A DNA stretch of 64,000 bases from Methyloceanibacter sp. wino2 (lineage in GTDB: Bacteria > Pseudomonadota > Alphaproteobacteria > Rhizobiales > Methyloligellaceae). Made by a program: the position numbers and the translations under genes. Where the stretch lies: assembly GCF_003071365.1 (NCBI RefSeq), contig NZ_CP028960.1:124001-188000 (forward strand), read 5' to 3'. The notes below the pieces were generated by a model, which saw nothing but the letters and a program-made list of their open reading frames with translations, was not told the DNA's origin and did no database searches. The stretch's first letter is position 1. Each line of letters opens with the position of its first letter. Below, in pieces: positions 28,016-37,067 of the stretch.

Positions 28016-28392
28016 TGTTTGGCCTCCGGGGTTGGTTGGGGTTCAGGTTTCTCGTCACGTTGCTCCGGCGCCGGGTCAGTCCGCTGCATCTGCCCAAAGC
28101 CATCGACAGGTTCGATCCAGTAAGAGAGGTGGGCGACGGCGCCCTTTCGCTCGATCAGGTCGAGAACATCGGCGGCGACGCTGCGGCCGAGCACGGCCAC
28201 GATCACGTTGCGCTTCACGCGCCCACGCACACGCTCGCTGACGGTCGCGTCGCCGAAGCCGAAACCGTGGCCTTCGGCAGCCCATGTCGTGAATCCCGGC
28301 AGCGGCGGCTCGAGATTCAGCATCAGCTCGGCGATGTGGTCGGCGCTGTCCGGGGGGCAGACGAGCGTGAGCTTGCAAAGGGATTGGTCCAT
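28012..28392 (-). CDS. DUF3240 family protein of metal RND operon
   Basis: 126 residues. 'LCKLTLVCPPDSADHIAELML' and 'PPLPGFTTWAAEGHGFGFGDATVSERVRGR' are typical of DUF3240. The family is found next to CzcA/CusA-type pumps and is predicted to have a PII/CutA-like ferredoxin fold; a metal-sensing or accessory role is inferred. The start lies inside the pump gene, a 70-nt overlap. A Pro/Glu-rich tail ends it. Confidence 0.82.
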   Translation of the reverse strand: MDQSLCKLTLVCPPDSADHIAELMLNLEPPLPGFTTWAAEGHGFGFGDATVSERVRGRVKRNVIVAVLGRSVAADVLDLIERKGAVAHLSYWIEPVDGFGQMQRTDPAPEQRDEKPEPQPTPEAKQ

Positions 28393-31300
28393 GAGAGCAT
28401 TCCATCGGATGTGCGGGATGAGAGGGCCGCGACGCCAAAGCGCCGGAACAGGATCGGAAGCAGGATGAGCGTGAGCGCTGTCGAGCTCACGAGGCCGCCG
28501 ATCACGACGATCGCCAAAGGCTTCTGGATTTCCGAACCGGGCCCCGTGGCAAACAGGAGCGGCACCAGCCCAAAGGCGGCGATGCTGGCCGTCATCATCA
28601 CAGGACGCAGCCGGCGCACGGCGCCTTCGAAGACGACCTCGCGAACCGCCATGCCGTTTGCGAGGAGTTCGTTGAAGTGGCTGACCAGGACCAGGCCGTT
28701 AAGCACGGCAATGCCGAGCAGCGCGATGAAACCGACAGACGCCGGAACCGACAGGTATTCGCCGGACAGCCACAGGGCGAGCAGTCCGCCGACAAGGGCG
28801 AACGGCACGTTGGCGAGGATCAGCAGGGACTGCCGCATGGAACGCAGCGTCGCGAACAGGACGCCAAAGATCAGGACAAGCGCGATTGGAATGACGATGG
28901 ACAAACGCGTCGCCGCTCGGCGCTGGTTTTCGAACTGACCGCCCCAGACCAGGCGGTAGCCTTGCGGCAGCTGAACCTTCTCGGCGACCGCCTGCTGTGC
29001 TTCCTCGACAAATCCAACGAGATCGCGACCGGTCACATAGGCCTGCACCACGGCGAAGCGCGATGCATTCTCCCGGCTGATCTTGATCGGCCCGGCGACA
29101 CGCTCGAGCTTGGCGACGTCGCCCACGCGCACGAGGCCTCCGTCGCCCGCGGCAAACTGGGTCATGGCGAAGACGTCGGGATCCTCGCGGACGGTCTCGC
29201 TGCCGCGAATGACGATGTTCGTGCGCCGTCCAGGTTCCGCGACGAGGCCGACCGGCGCCCCTTCGATCACCGACCGCAGCTCGTCCTGTAGCCGCGTGAC
29301 GGACAAGCCGGTCCGGCCCGATGACAGGCGGTCGACGTCGATCTGCATGTAGTCGACGCTGTCATTGGCGACCGTCGATACCTCCGCGGCGCCCGGCACA
29401 CTTCGCAGCGTCGATTGGATCTTCGCGGAAATGTCGGACAACACCTCGAGATCAGGGCCGAAGATCTTGACCGCGAGATCGCCGCGCGATCCGGTCAGCA
29501 TCTCGGCGGTGCGCATCTCGATCGGCTGCGTGAAAGCAAACTCGTAGCCGGGAAGATCGGCCATGGCCGTGCGCAGCTGCTCGATCAGCCACTGCTTGTC
29601 CGGCACGCGCCACTCGTCCTTCGGCTTCAGAACGAGGAACATGTCCGTCTCGTTCAGACCCATCGGGTCGAGACCGAGTTCGTCGGAGCCGACGCGCGCG
29701 ACAATGCGCTCAACCTCAGGCACCTTTTCCTTGAGTGCGCGCTGGATCAGCAGGTCACCGTCGATGCTGGCCTGCAAGTTGATGGAGGGATGCTTCGTGA
29801 TCTGCATGATCACGTTCCCCTCGTCCATCGTCGGCATGAAGGTCTTGCCGATGGCGCCATAGGCGACGACGAGCGCGACAAGTCCGGCGGCCGCCAACAG
29901 ATACACGGGCAACGGAAAACTCAGACACGCCTTGAGGAGTGCGCGATAGCCGCGTGTCATCATGCGCACAAGCCACGGTTCGGCATGCGCACCCGACTTG
30001 AGGACGAACGACGCCAGGACGGGAATGAGCGTCAGCGACAAAACGAGCGAGCCACTCAGGGCCATGATCATCGTCAGCGCCACGGGCCCGAACAACTTGC
30101 CTTCCAAGCCGGACAGCGACAGCAGCGGCAGGAACACCAGGCAAATGATGATGATGCCGGCCGTCACCGGCGTGGCCACTTCGCTGGCGGCCCGATAGAC
30201 CTCGTTCAGCTTGGGAATCTTGGAGTCGGGCTTGGCGTGCTGAAGACGCTCGACCGTATTCTCGACCACGACGACGGCGGCATCGACAATCAGACCGATA
30301 GCGATGGCGAGCCCGCCGAGGCTCATGAGATTGGCAGTCATCCCGAACAGACGCATCATGACGAAGGTCAGGAGCGCCGCAAACGGGAGCGTCAGCGCCA
30401 CCACGAAGGCGGCGCGCAGGTTTCCGAGAAACGCCACCAGCAGGATGACGACCAGGACCGTCGCCTCGAGCAGCGCCTTGGTCACCGTGCCGACGGCGCT
30501 TGAGATCAGGTCGGAGCGATCGTAGAACACGTCGATGGTGACGCCCGGCGGGAAGCTCGGCTTCAGCTCGTCGAGACGCTCGCGAACCGCCTGAACAATG
30601 GCGCTGGCGTCGGCGCCCCGCAGGGACAGCACGAGCCCTTGCACCGCTTCGTCGTTCCCGTTCTCGGTCACGGCACCGTAGCGGGTCAGATTGCCGATGC
30701 CGACCGTGGCCACATCGCCGAGGCGGAGGACACGCTCGCCGTCCATCTTGAGTACGATTTGCTCGAGATCCTTCGGGGTCGTGATCGCGCCTTCCGAGCG
30801 CACCACGAGCGCCTTCTCGCCTTCGGTGAGCCTTCCTGCGCCGTCATTGCGGTTGCTGGCCTCGATGGCCGCGGCCAGATCGGAAACGCCGAGACCGGCA
30901 TCGGCCAACGCGGCACCATTGGGCGCGACCTCGAAGGTCCGCACCATGCCGCCGAGCGCATTCACGTCCGCCACACCCGGAATGGTGCGCAGCGCCGGCC
31001 GAATGGTCCAATCCAGAAGGCTGCGCCTATCCTCAAGCGAGAGGTCGCCGCCTTCGATCGTGAACATGAACACGTCCGATAGAGGCGTGGAGATCGGCGC
31101 GAGCCCGCCGGTCACACTGCCGGGGAGATCGCCGCGAACGCTGGCCAGACGCTCGGCCACCTGCTGGCGTGCCCAATAGAGATCGGTGCCTTCTTCGAAA
31201 TCGAGGGTGATGTCGGCGACACCGTATTTCGCGGACGATCGCAGGATGGTCTGCCCCGGAATGCCGAGAAGCTCCATCTCGATCGGCGTGTTGACGCGCG

Positions 31301-31487
31301 TCTCGACCTCTTCGGGCGTCATTCCCGGTGCCTTCAGGATCATCTTCACCTGCACCGGCGAGATGTCCGGAAAGGCATCGATGGGAATCGTGCGGAACGC
31401 GTAGACGCCTGCAGCCGCCACCAGTGCATAAACGAGCAGCATGAAGACACGCTGCGTGAGCGAGAATTCGATCAGACGCCGGAGCAT
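28323..31487 (-). CDS. Heavy-metal efflux RND pump (CusA/CzcA family)
   Basis: 1054 residues. It begins with the family's 'IEFSLTQRVFMLLVYALVAAAGVYAF..IPIDAFPDISPVQV'. In the TM4 region 'GLAIAIGLIVDAAVVVVENTVERL' keeps the Asp and Glu of the HME-RND proton relay. Periplasmic domains have 'TFMPTMDEGNVIMQITKHPS'. These inner-membrane trimers drive metal ions through an MFP and an outer-membrane duct. The ion (Cu/Ag or Zn/Co/Cd) cannot be settled from sequence alone. The C-terminus carries a ~25-residue Ser/Thr/Pro tail encoded where DUF3240 overlaps. No outer-membrane CusC-like gene is in this cluster. Confidence 0.94.
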   Translation of the reverse strand: MLRRLIEFSLTQRVFMLLVYALVAAAGVYAFRTIPIDAFPDISPVQVKMILKAPGMTPEEVETRVNTPIEMELLGIPGQTILRSSAKYGVADITLDFEEGTDLYWARQQVAERLASVRGDLPGSVTGGLAPISTPLSDVFMFTIEGGDLSLEDRRSLLDWTIRPALRTIPGVADVNALGGMVRTFEVAPNGAALADAGLGVSDLAAAIEASNRNDGAGRLTEGEKALVVRSEGAITTPKDLEQIVLKMDGERVLRLGDVATVGIGNLTRYGAVTENGNDEAVQGLVLSLRGADASAIVQAVRERLDELKPSFPPGVTIDVFYDRSDLISSAVGTVTKALLEATVLVVILLVAFLGNLRAAFVVALTLPFAALLTFVMMRLFGMTANLMSLGGLAIAIGLIVDAAVVVVENTVERLQHAKPDSKIPKLNEVYRAASEVATPVTAGIIIICLVFLPLLSLSGLEGKLFGPVALTMIMALSGSLVLSLTLIPVLASFVLKSGAHAEPWLVRMMTRGYRALLKACLSFPLPVYLLAAAGLVALVVAYGAIGKTFMPTMDEGNVIMQITKHPSINLQASIDGDLLIQRALKEKVPEVERIVARVGSDELGLDPMGLNETDMFLVLKPKDEWRVPDKQWLIEQLRTAMADLPGYEFAFTQPIEMRTAEMLTGSRGDLAVKIFGPDLEVLSDISAKIQSTLRSVPGAAEVSTVANDSVDYMQIDVDRLSSGRTGLSVTRLQDELRSVIEGAPVGLVAEPGRRTNIVIRGSETVREDPDVFAMTQFAAGDGGLVRVGDVAKLERVAGPIKISRENASRFAVVQAYVTGRDLVGFVEEAQQAVAEKVQLPQGYRLVWGGQFENQRRAATRLSIVIPIALVLIFGVLFATLRSMRQSLLILANVPFALVGGLLALWLSGEYLSVPASVGFIALLGIAVLNGLVLVSHFNELLANGMAVREVVFEGAVRRLRPVMMTASIAAFGLVPLLFATGPGSEIQKPLAIVVIGGLVSSTALTLILLPILFRRFGVAALSSRTSDGMLSWTNPFASSRSSAPRTAPTTSPS

Positions 31488-31490
31488 CGC

Positions 31491-32546
31491 CTATTCTCCC
31501 GCCAGCATTTGCTCGAGTTCGGGGAGGCCGCTCGCGGCAACCATGGCATCCGACGGGATGTTTCCGACGATGGTCGCCGCCTCGGTCGACTTGCCGCGCA
31601 ACTCCACGGGCGCGATCGCGAACCCGGCGTCATTGCGGACGAACACGGCGCTGTGGCCATCGATGCGCGCCACGGCTTTGCTGGGAACCGAGAAGGCGCC
31701 GCCCACCGCGGGCCTTTGAAGCAAGACGGACACCAACTGCCCTGCCAGGAGGCCGCTGTTGGAGGGGACCGCCGCATAAAGGATCGCAGACCGCGTCACG
31801 CCCTGGAGCGATTTGCCGATCGACACGACACGCCCTTTGGGACCGCCGACGATCTGGATGGCACTACCCGGCTCGATCACGGGCAAGAGGCGCGCCGGGA
31901 CCTGGACCTCGACCCACAGCTCGTCGCTGGTATCGATGGTCACGACGGGCCCCATGGCCTCGATCATCTCTCCGGGCATGGCGTCGACTTCGACGACCGT
32001 GCCGTCGGCGGCAGCGGGAATCGAATACGCCCCATCTGCGCCCAGCGAGATCCCGTTGAGGGCCAAGGTCCGGCGGTACTGCTCGATGACCGCCTTGATC
32101 TTGGCGACCTGCGCCTCGGCCTCTTCGGCCACGACAGGATTCTGGAAGCGCTTGTCCACGAGCAGCCGCTTCCGCCGCGCAACCGCATCCGCCATCTGCA
32201 GCTCGGCTTCGGCCTGGGACAGCTGGCTCTGGACATCCAGGAGGTCGCGGCTGGAGATAGTGGCGACCGCCTCTCCTTTGCTCACGCGCTGACCGGGGAG
32301 CACATGGACCTGGGTCAGGGTTCCCGAGAAAGGCGCCGTCGCGACGATGCGCGAATTGACGGGCGGCACGACGGTTCCGGGAAGCGTCGCCAAGGTTTCA
32401 GCTTCGGCCGGCTGCACGGACTCGACCTTAATGTCGAGGCGGCGAACCTGATCGGCTGACAGGGTCACGGTCTTGGTTTCAGCTGACGCTGCACCGGCCA
32501 TAACCGCTGCAAAAATGATGACGCACGTCAAAGGCAACACGCGCAT
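31491..32546 (-). CDS. RND efflux periplasmic adaptor (membrane fusion protein)
   Basis: 351 residues from ATG 32546, which gives a proper signal peptide ('VLPLTCVIIFAAVMAGAASA'). The frame extends 12 codons further up without support. Domains: 'TLPGTVVPPVNSRIVATAPFSGTLTQVHVLPGQRVSKG' (lipoyl half), coiled-coil hairpin ~100-145 ('SQLSQAEAELQMADAVARRKRLLVDK'), second lipoyl half with 'GTVVEVDAMPGEMI', beta-barrel and membrane-proximal parts. It is the first gene of the operon, 3 nt before the pump gene. Confidence 0.92.
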   Translation of the reverse strand: MRVLPLTCVIIFAAVMAGAASAETKTVTLSADQVRRLDIKVESVQPAEAETLATLPGTVVPPVNSRIVATAPFSGTLTQVHVLPGQRVSKGEAVATISSRDLLDVQSQLSQAEAELQMADAVARRKRLLVDKRFQNPVVAEEAEAQVAKIKAVIEQYRRTLALNGISLGADGAYSIPAAADGTVVEVDAMPGEMIEAMGPVVTIDTSDELWVEVQVPARLLPVIEPGSAIQIVGGPKGRVVSIGKSLQGVTRSAILYAAVPSNSGLLAGQLVSVLLQRPAVGGAFSVPSKAVARIDGHSAVFVRNDAGFAIAPVELRGKSTEAATIVGNIPSDAMVAASGLPELEQMLAGE

Positions 32547-32602
32547 GGCTTGCTCCGTCCTGGCCGCGAATGTGCTGGCCAACGACAGGGCTATCGCCGC
32601 TA

Positions 32603-32665
32603 CCTGAAACCAACCTGAACGGAACCTTGCAGGGACCTGACAGGGCTTTTCAGGTTCCTTTCAGG
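32603..32665. promoter_or_regulatory. Symmetric four-half-site operator in the divergent efflux/two-component promoter
   Basis: CCTGAA occurs at 32603-32608 and 32614-32619; its complement TTCAGG occurs at 32649-32654 and 32660-32665. Each pair has an 11-bp period, the spacing used by OmpR/PhoB-family regulators. All four sites are symmetric about 32634. One pair faces the MFP-RND operon, the other the response regulator gene. Most likely the binding sites of the adjacent response regulator; binding is not shown. Confidence 0.7.
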
Positions 32666-32710
32666 TGGCGCGTGCTAGAAGCGTGACGCACACGGAGCGA
32701 GAGGAACGCC

Positions 32711-33364
32711 ATGCGCATCCTGCTGGTCGAGGATGACAACGAGATCGCCAAAAGGCTGATGTCCGGTCTGTCCCAGGCCGGCTTCACGGTCGAGCGCGCG
32801 GACAACGGCACGGACGGCTATACGATGGGTCTCGACGAGGAATATGCGGCCGCCGTTCTCGATCTCGGCCTACCGGAAATGCAGGGAATCGACGTCCTCA
32901 AACGCTGGCGCTCCGCCAACCGTGCCCTCCCCGTGCTGATCCTGACCGCGCGCGGCACCTGGGCGGAAAAGGTCGACGGTCTGAACGCCGGCGCCGACGA
33001 CTACGTGACAAAGCCGTTTCATGTGCCCGAAGTTGCCGCCCGTCTGCGCGCGCTGGTCCGCCGCGCATCCGGCATCGCGAGCGCCGTCCTGACCCATCGG
33101 GGTATAGAGCTCGATACCGGATCGGGCAGCGTCTTGCTGAACGGAACGCCCGTCAAACTCACGGCGCGCGAGATGAAGATGCTGACCTATTTCCTGCATC
33201 GTATCGGCCGGATCGTTTCGCAGGCGGAACTGGCCGAACACCTCTATGCACTCGAGGACAGCCGGGAATCGAACACCATCGAGGTGTATGTCAGCCGCCT
33301 CCGCCGAAAACTCGGCGCGGACATCATCACGACGGTCCGCGGCCTCGGCTACAGGATGGATTAG
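32711..33364 (+). CDS. Two-component response regulator, OmpR/PhoB family
   Basis: 217 residues. Receiver domain 'MRILLVEDDNEIAKRLMSGL' with acidic pocket, phospho-acceptor Asp51 in 'AAVLDLGLP' and Lys in 'DDYVTKPFH'. The winged-helix DNA-binding domain ends 'SNTIEVYVSRLRRKLGADIITTVRGLGYRMD'. It is closest to the QseB/PmrA/CopR type. It is divergent from the metal pump operon and 6 nt upstream of its kinase; the shared operator is described separately. Confidence 0.94.
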   Translation: MRILLVEDDNEIAKRLMSGLSQAGFTVERADNGTDGYTMGLDEEYAAAVLDLGLPEMQGIDVLKRWRSANRALPVLILTARGTWAEKVDGLNAGADDYVTKPFHVPEVAARLRALVRRASGIASAVLTHRGIELDTGSGSVLLNGTPVKLTAREMKMLTYFLHRIGRIVSQAELAEHLYALEDSRESNTIEVYVSRLRRKLGADIITTVRGLGYRMD

Positions 33365-33370
33365 AGCGCC

Positions 33371-34711
33371 ATGACGAGCCTCAAGAGCAGACTCATCCTT
33401 GCCGCCTCGCTGTGGATCGCGCTCGGTACGATCGGCGCCGGTCTGGTGTTGTCCGCGATCTTCAAACATCACGTGACCACGCAGTTCTACGACGAGCTGC
33501 ATGTCCATCTCGACGAGTTGCAGCGGCTTTCCGAGTTTCACCAGGACGGTAGCCTGCATCTGCAGCGCAACCTCAGCGACCCGCGCTATGACGTTCCGCT
33601 CTCCGGCTTTTACTGGGAGGTCCAAAAGGACGGCAAAGTGCTCGCGCGCTCAGCCTCGCTCGAAGGTCCGCCCCTGAGCATGCCGCCCGATGCGCCGAAC
33701 GATATCGGCGTGCACAGCCACGTCATCGAAGGCCCGACGGGGGCCCTTATCGCGGTGGAGAAAGCCGTGTGGGAGGATCCCGGCGAGAAGCCGGACCGCT
33801 TCATCATCGGCACGGACGAACGCCATCTCGATGCGGTCGTCTCGAGCTTCAACACGACGCTCGCAATGTCGCTGGCTGCGTTCGGCCTGTCGCTGGTGGG
33901 CGCCGCGACACTTCTCATCCTGTATGCGCTCAAACCCATGCGGCAACTGCGGACGGCTCTGCAGAGCGTCCGCTCCGGACACGCGAGCCAGCTGAGCGGT
34001 CAATTCCCGACAGAGGTCGTGCCGCTCGTGGATGACCTCAATCGGTTGCTCACCTCGACGGGCGACTTGATCCAGCGCGCCCGCACCCAAGCGGGCAACA
34101 TGGCCCATGGTCTGAAGACACCGCTCGCCATCGTCACGGACGAAGCCTATCGGCTGGGCGACCAAGGTCAGGATCAGGCCTCCTCGACCATCCTCGGCCA
34201 GTGCCGGAAAATGCAGTCCCATATCGACTACCAAATTGCGCGTGCGCGCGCCGTCGCCATGCGCTCGACCCCCGGCGTCGTCGCCGACCCTCGGAAGGCG
34301 GCTCTCGAAGTCGCCTCGGCGCTTGGACGCCTCTACAAGGGCGAGTCGGTTACGATCGAGGTCGACGTGCCGGAGGGACGCCGCTTGGCGTGCGATCCCG
34401 CCGACCTCAACGAGATGCTGGCCAACCTGGTGGACAATGCCTGCAAACACGCCAGGTCGACCGTGAGAATCGCCTGTATAGGCGGCGATGCGACGGGGAT
34501 GACGGTCGAGGACGATGGGCAGGGCCTTCCCCCGGAAGCGCGTGAAGTCGTCTTCAACATCGGCGAACGCTGGGATTCCCGCGCGGCCGGATCCGGATTG
34601 GGGCTCGCGATCGTGCGGGACTTAGCCCGCCTCTACGGCGGCGACGTGAGGCTTGGCGAGTCGAATCTCGGAGGCCTACGCGTCGAGCTCATCTTGCCGG
34701 CAGAGCGCTGA
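33371..34711 (+). CDS. Sensor histidine kinase partner of the response regulator
   Basis: 446 residues. Membrane helix ~8-31, periplasmic sensor ~32-163 and second helix ~164-186, then a HAMP-like linker. The dimerisation H-box 'NMAHGLKTPLAIV' places phospho-His at 246. The ATPase domain has N-box 'NEMLANLVDNACKHA', 'VEDDGQGLPP' and 'GSGLGLAIVRDLA'. The sensor loop has few His or Met and no Cys, so a direct metal site is not obvious. Its position beside a metal pump suggests it responds to metal or envelope stress (inference). Confidence 0.93.
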   Translation: MTSLKSRLILAASLWIALGTIGAGLVLSAIFKHHVTTQFYDELHVHLDELQRLSEFHQDGSLHLQRNLSDPRYDVPLSGFYWEVQKDGKVLARSASLEGPPLSMPPDAPNDIGVHSHVIEGPTGALIAVEKAVWEDPGEKPDRFIIGTDERHLDAVVSSFNTTLAMSLAAFGLSLVGAATLLILYALKPMRQLRTALQSVRSGHASQLSGQFPTEVVPLVDDLNRLLTSTGDLIQRARTQAGNMAHGLKTPLAIVTDEAYRLGDQGQDQASSTILGQCRKMQSHIDYQIARARAVAMRSTPGVVADPRKAALEVASALGRLYKGESVTIEVDVPEGRRLACDPADLNEMLANLVDNACKHARSTVRIACIGGDATGMTVEDDGQGLPPEAREVVFNIGERWDSRAAGSGLGLAIVRDLARLYGGDVRLGESNLGGLRVELILPAER

Positions 34712-34938
34712 ACGCAGAGCGTGCGTTCCATCGCTTGGGGCGTCGACGGTCCGAAGGCAAATCAGAGGGAACGCGCATCCTGTTCCAAGCGTTGTCGAAG
34801 CTGCCGTGCTAACGTTCAGACGTGCCGACGTCACGAAAAGACGCTAGAGCTCTTTTGGTATTCGAGGCTCCCGGCGCGGGGCCGGCTCTCTTCCTGCCTG
34901 CTTCGCAGGTCCCCTTCCCCTCTTAGAGCTTCCTTGCC

Positions 34939-35130
34939 ATGGCCGACGGCAAATCCTTGATCGATACGCTGCAGAGGCACATCGGGGTCTGGCTCATGTC
35001 CGCGCTCGTCGTGGGAGCCGCGTTCATCGTGATTTGGTGGTTCGCCTCGGACGTGGTCGTCGCGATCATCAAGGCTTTCGAGATCATTCTTTGGCTGCTC
35101 GGGGTCATGCTCTGGCCGTTCCGGCTCTAG
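34939..35130 (+). CDS. Small two-helix membrane protein
   Basis: 63 residues. After 'MADGKSLIDTLQRHIG' come two hydrophobic helices ('VWLMSALVVGAAFIVIWWFA' and 'VVVAIIKAFEIILWLLGVMLWPF'). No conserved motif recognised. The gene is single, 227 nt after the kinase. Small size and lack of family make the call tentative. Confidence 0.5.
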   Translation: MADGKSLIDTLQRHIGVWLMSALVVGAAFIVIWWFASDVVVAIIKAFEIILWLLGVMLWPFRL

Positions 35131-35442
35131 TCGAGAGGCGCAGCCTATGGCGGGCGCGGCTCAGGAGAGTCGTAGGCTCATGAGCCGCCCATTTGCTAGG
35201 TCTGCTTGCAGGGACACGTCCTGCACCCAATCGGCCTTTGCCGTTGTACGGCAGTCGCGTTGCCGCGCGGCGTATGTGGTGAAACACCCGGATTCAGGGC
35301 AAAAATGGCCAAAATTGCCGGAGTCGCGCCCGCCGCCCTGTATCACTTTGCGCCATACCGTGGCCAAAACATCACAGCATTTCCGGGCAAACGCCGATAT
35401 AGTCATCCTCAGAATCGACAGACAGAAACGGGGGACCAACCA
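35131..35442. other. Intergenic stretch, nothing recognised
   Basis: No reading frame here looks coding, and I find no tRNA, terminator with a T run, or clear repeat. It should hold the promoter of the lipoprotein gene at 35443, but I see no convincing -35/-10 pair. Confidence 0.4.
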
Positions 35443-35553
35443 ATGCGTCTGCTTATTGCTACTGCCATCATTATCTCTGCCACGATCGGCCTCGGCGGCT
35501 GCTTCGGCCATCACGAGAAGGCCGTTGTTGTCGAGCCCTTGAAGCTTGGCTAA
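35443..35553 (+). CDS. Very small lipoprotein
   Basis: 36 residues: a lipoprotein signal peptide with lipobox 'GLGGC' (Cys20) leaves a 17-residue mature peptide with a His pair ('CFGHHEKAVVVEPLKLG'). GGGGGA lies about 8 nt before the ATG. A strong terminator follows at 35604, supporting a real transcript unit. The small size resembles entericidin-type lipopeptides, but the sequence does not match them well enough to name. A longer upstream frame lacks protein-like character. Confidence 0.6.
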   Translation: MRLLIATAIIISATIGLGGCFGHHEKAVVVEPLKLG

Positions 35554-35603
35554 ACGACATTGACGACGAGATAGCGCGTACGCCTATCTCTCCGGCAATT
35601 GCC

Positions 35604-35637
35604 AAAACCCGGCTGGGTCCGCCCAGCCGGGTTTTTT
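35604..35637 (+). terminator. Strong bidirectional terminator
   Basis: Stem CCCGGCTGGG / CCCAGCCGGG with 4-nt loop, flanked by AAAA on the left and TTTTTT on the right. It sits between the lipoprotein gene (+) and the convergent small secreted gene (-). Confidence 0.92.
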
Positions 35638-35774
35638 GGTGTTTGGACACCCTCTTGGAACGACCGCCCTCTCCTGCTCCCCAAAGCAACACAGCCGCCC
35701 CCGGCAATCGAGAGCGGCTGTGCAGCCAAAGCTCGTTCCGGTGCCGCGCGTGAGCGGCACCGAATGCATGACAC

Positions 35775-35990
35775 TTACTTACACTTCGTCATGCCATGCA
35801 TGGCCATCTTGGCGTCGGCCTCGGTCTTGTACTCGCCCATCATCGCGAATTTCGCGGTGTCGGTCGGGGCCGTGCGGCTCATGACGCACTTCTTCGTCGT
35901 GTTGTCGAACATGACATAGAACGGGCCCATCGCCAGAGCGGGGGTGGCGAAAGCCGCAAGCGCAGTCGCAATGATCAGTGTCTTCTTCAT
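35775..35990 (-). CDS. Small exported protein, unknown function
   Basis: 71 residues from ATG 35990, with AGGAGA 8-9 nt upstream. The signal peptide is 'MKKTLIIATALAAFATPALA'. The mature 51 residues contain two Cys ('KKCVMSRTAPTDTAKFAMMGEYKTEADAKMAMHGMTKCK') and many Met. I recall similar alphaproteobacterial exported proteins without assigned function. Probably periplasmic with one disulphide. Confidence 0.72.
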   Translation of the reverse strand: MKKTLIIATALAAFATPALAMGPFYVMFDNTTKKCVMSRTAPTDTAKFAMMGEYKTEADAKMAMHGMTKCK

Positions 35991-36185
35991 GGGGGTCTCT
36001 CCTAGTTTTCGTGCAAGGCAGGAGTGCCTCGCACGGGAACCAGAGCACCGATCACTGTTCACTGAAAACTCAACTTGGCGACAGTGAAAGCACACAGCCG
36101 TTCAACCAACGGTGAAGCCAATTTGATCTTGTTTTCGAGGCGCGTGTTGCGACGCGCGACGTAGGCTGAGCTTTCCGTGCGCGGT

Positions 36186-36494
36186 CTATTTCGCCGGTGC
36201 GCCTGCGAAGCGGCGGCGAAGGCGTTTATAGACCTTGCGCTTCAGGAAGTAGTAGGCGGGGCGGCCCATGATGGCGATGGCGACGAATTTCGACACAAAG
36301 GGCGTTGCGCCGAGGACGCCGGAGATCCCGGCCCTGAGGCCCGGGTCAAGGTCCGTGGCCATGACCAATGGGATGATCGGCCACGCGACATAGGCGCCGA
36401 CGAGAATGACTGCGCCGAGCGTGAACCGCCAACCGATCTGTTCGGCGGTAAACTCTGGTTCCGTGGCAGCGATCGTCGTCTCCCTCGCGAACAC
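36186..36494 (-). CDS. Small hydrophobic membrane protein
   Basis: 102 residues from a GTG start at 36494. Helix 'FTLGAVILVGAYVAWPIIPLVMA' is followed by 'GISGVLGATPFVSKFVAIAIMG' and a very basic tail 'YFLKRKVYKRLRRRF'. Likely two membrane segments with the positive tail in the cytoplasm. No named family. Start codon uncertain. Confidence 0.55.
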   Translation of the reverse strand: MFARETTIAATEPEFTAEQIGWRFTLGAVILVGAYVAWPIIPLVMATDLDPGLRAGISGVLGATPFVSKFVAIAIMGRPAYYFLKRKVYKRLRRRFAGAPAK

Positions 36495-36659
36495 AATGAC
36501 CGGGCGGATCTCTTGCTCTCAGACCTACCGGCCCACATGAGGCGGCCCCTACCCCTCTTTGCTCATTGTAGGACGAAGCCTGAACCTGCAAAAACCCTTC
36601 ACCTGCGCAGTAGCGGCGAAAGGCGGCAATTTTGGGCAGGCCGTCTGGCGCGGGCGCGC

Positions 36660-37067
36660 CTAGGCGTCGTCCGGCGTCGCGACCAGCCAAGCCGGGTCAA
36701 ACCATCTGTCGGCCTCTCCATCATAGGAGAGCCTATTGATGTCCCAGTGACGGATATAGGGCGCATAGACGTCCCAAACCGGCGGGCCGCCGCCCACATA
36801 GACCACGCGGTCCGGAAACCACCCGAAGACCTCCTCCGGATGGTGGATCGAGCGAATCTCGACGATGGTGCGGTCCTCATAGGCGTATTCCGGGAATGCG
36901 GAGATGGTCGTGGGACCGGCGATGACCACGTGACCGCGCGTCACATCGAAGAAGCGGGCCACATCGGCGACATACTCCCGGTCCTTGTTACCTTCCCAGG
37001 GCAACGCGCCGTTCAGGCCGAGCTGACCTCTCTGTCCAATCGCAATGATCGCGCGTATGTCCGCCAC
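36660..37067 (-). CDS. Dihydrofolate reductase family protein, compact
   Basis: 135 residues from GTG 37067, chosen because GGAGGA lies 8 nt upstream and the protein then opens 'ADIRAIIAIGQRGQLGLNGALPW', a FolA-like start with the LPW motif. 'DVTRGHVVIAGPTTISAF' matches the NADPH-binding strand-loop and 'VVYVGGGPPVWDVYAP' the second cofactor loop. It is about 25-30 residues shorter than FolA, mainly between these two motifs. It could be a true DHFR or a diverged relative; thyA is not nearby. Confidence 0.75.
   Translation of the reverse strand: MADIRAIIAIGQRGQLGLNGALPWEGNKDREYVADVARFFDVTRGHVVIAGPTTISAFPEYAYEDRTIVEIRSIHHPEEVFGWFPDRVVYVGGGPPVWDVYAPYIRHWDINRLSYDGEADRWFDPAWLVATPDDA

Noticed and set aside
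34850-34930. Hairpins after the histidine kinase gene as terminator
   Set aside because: Stems are imperfect and not followed by a T run; only a CCTGC-TTC-GCAGG hairpin is clear.
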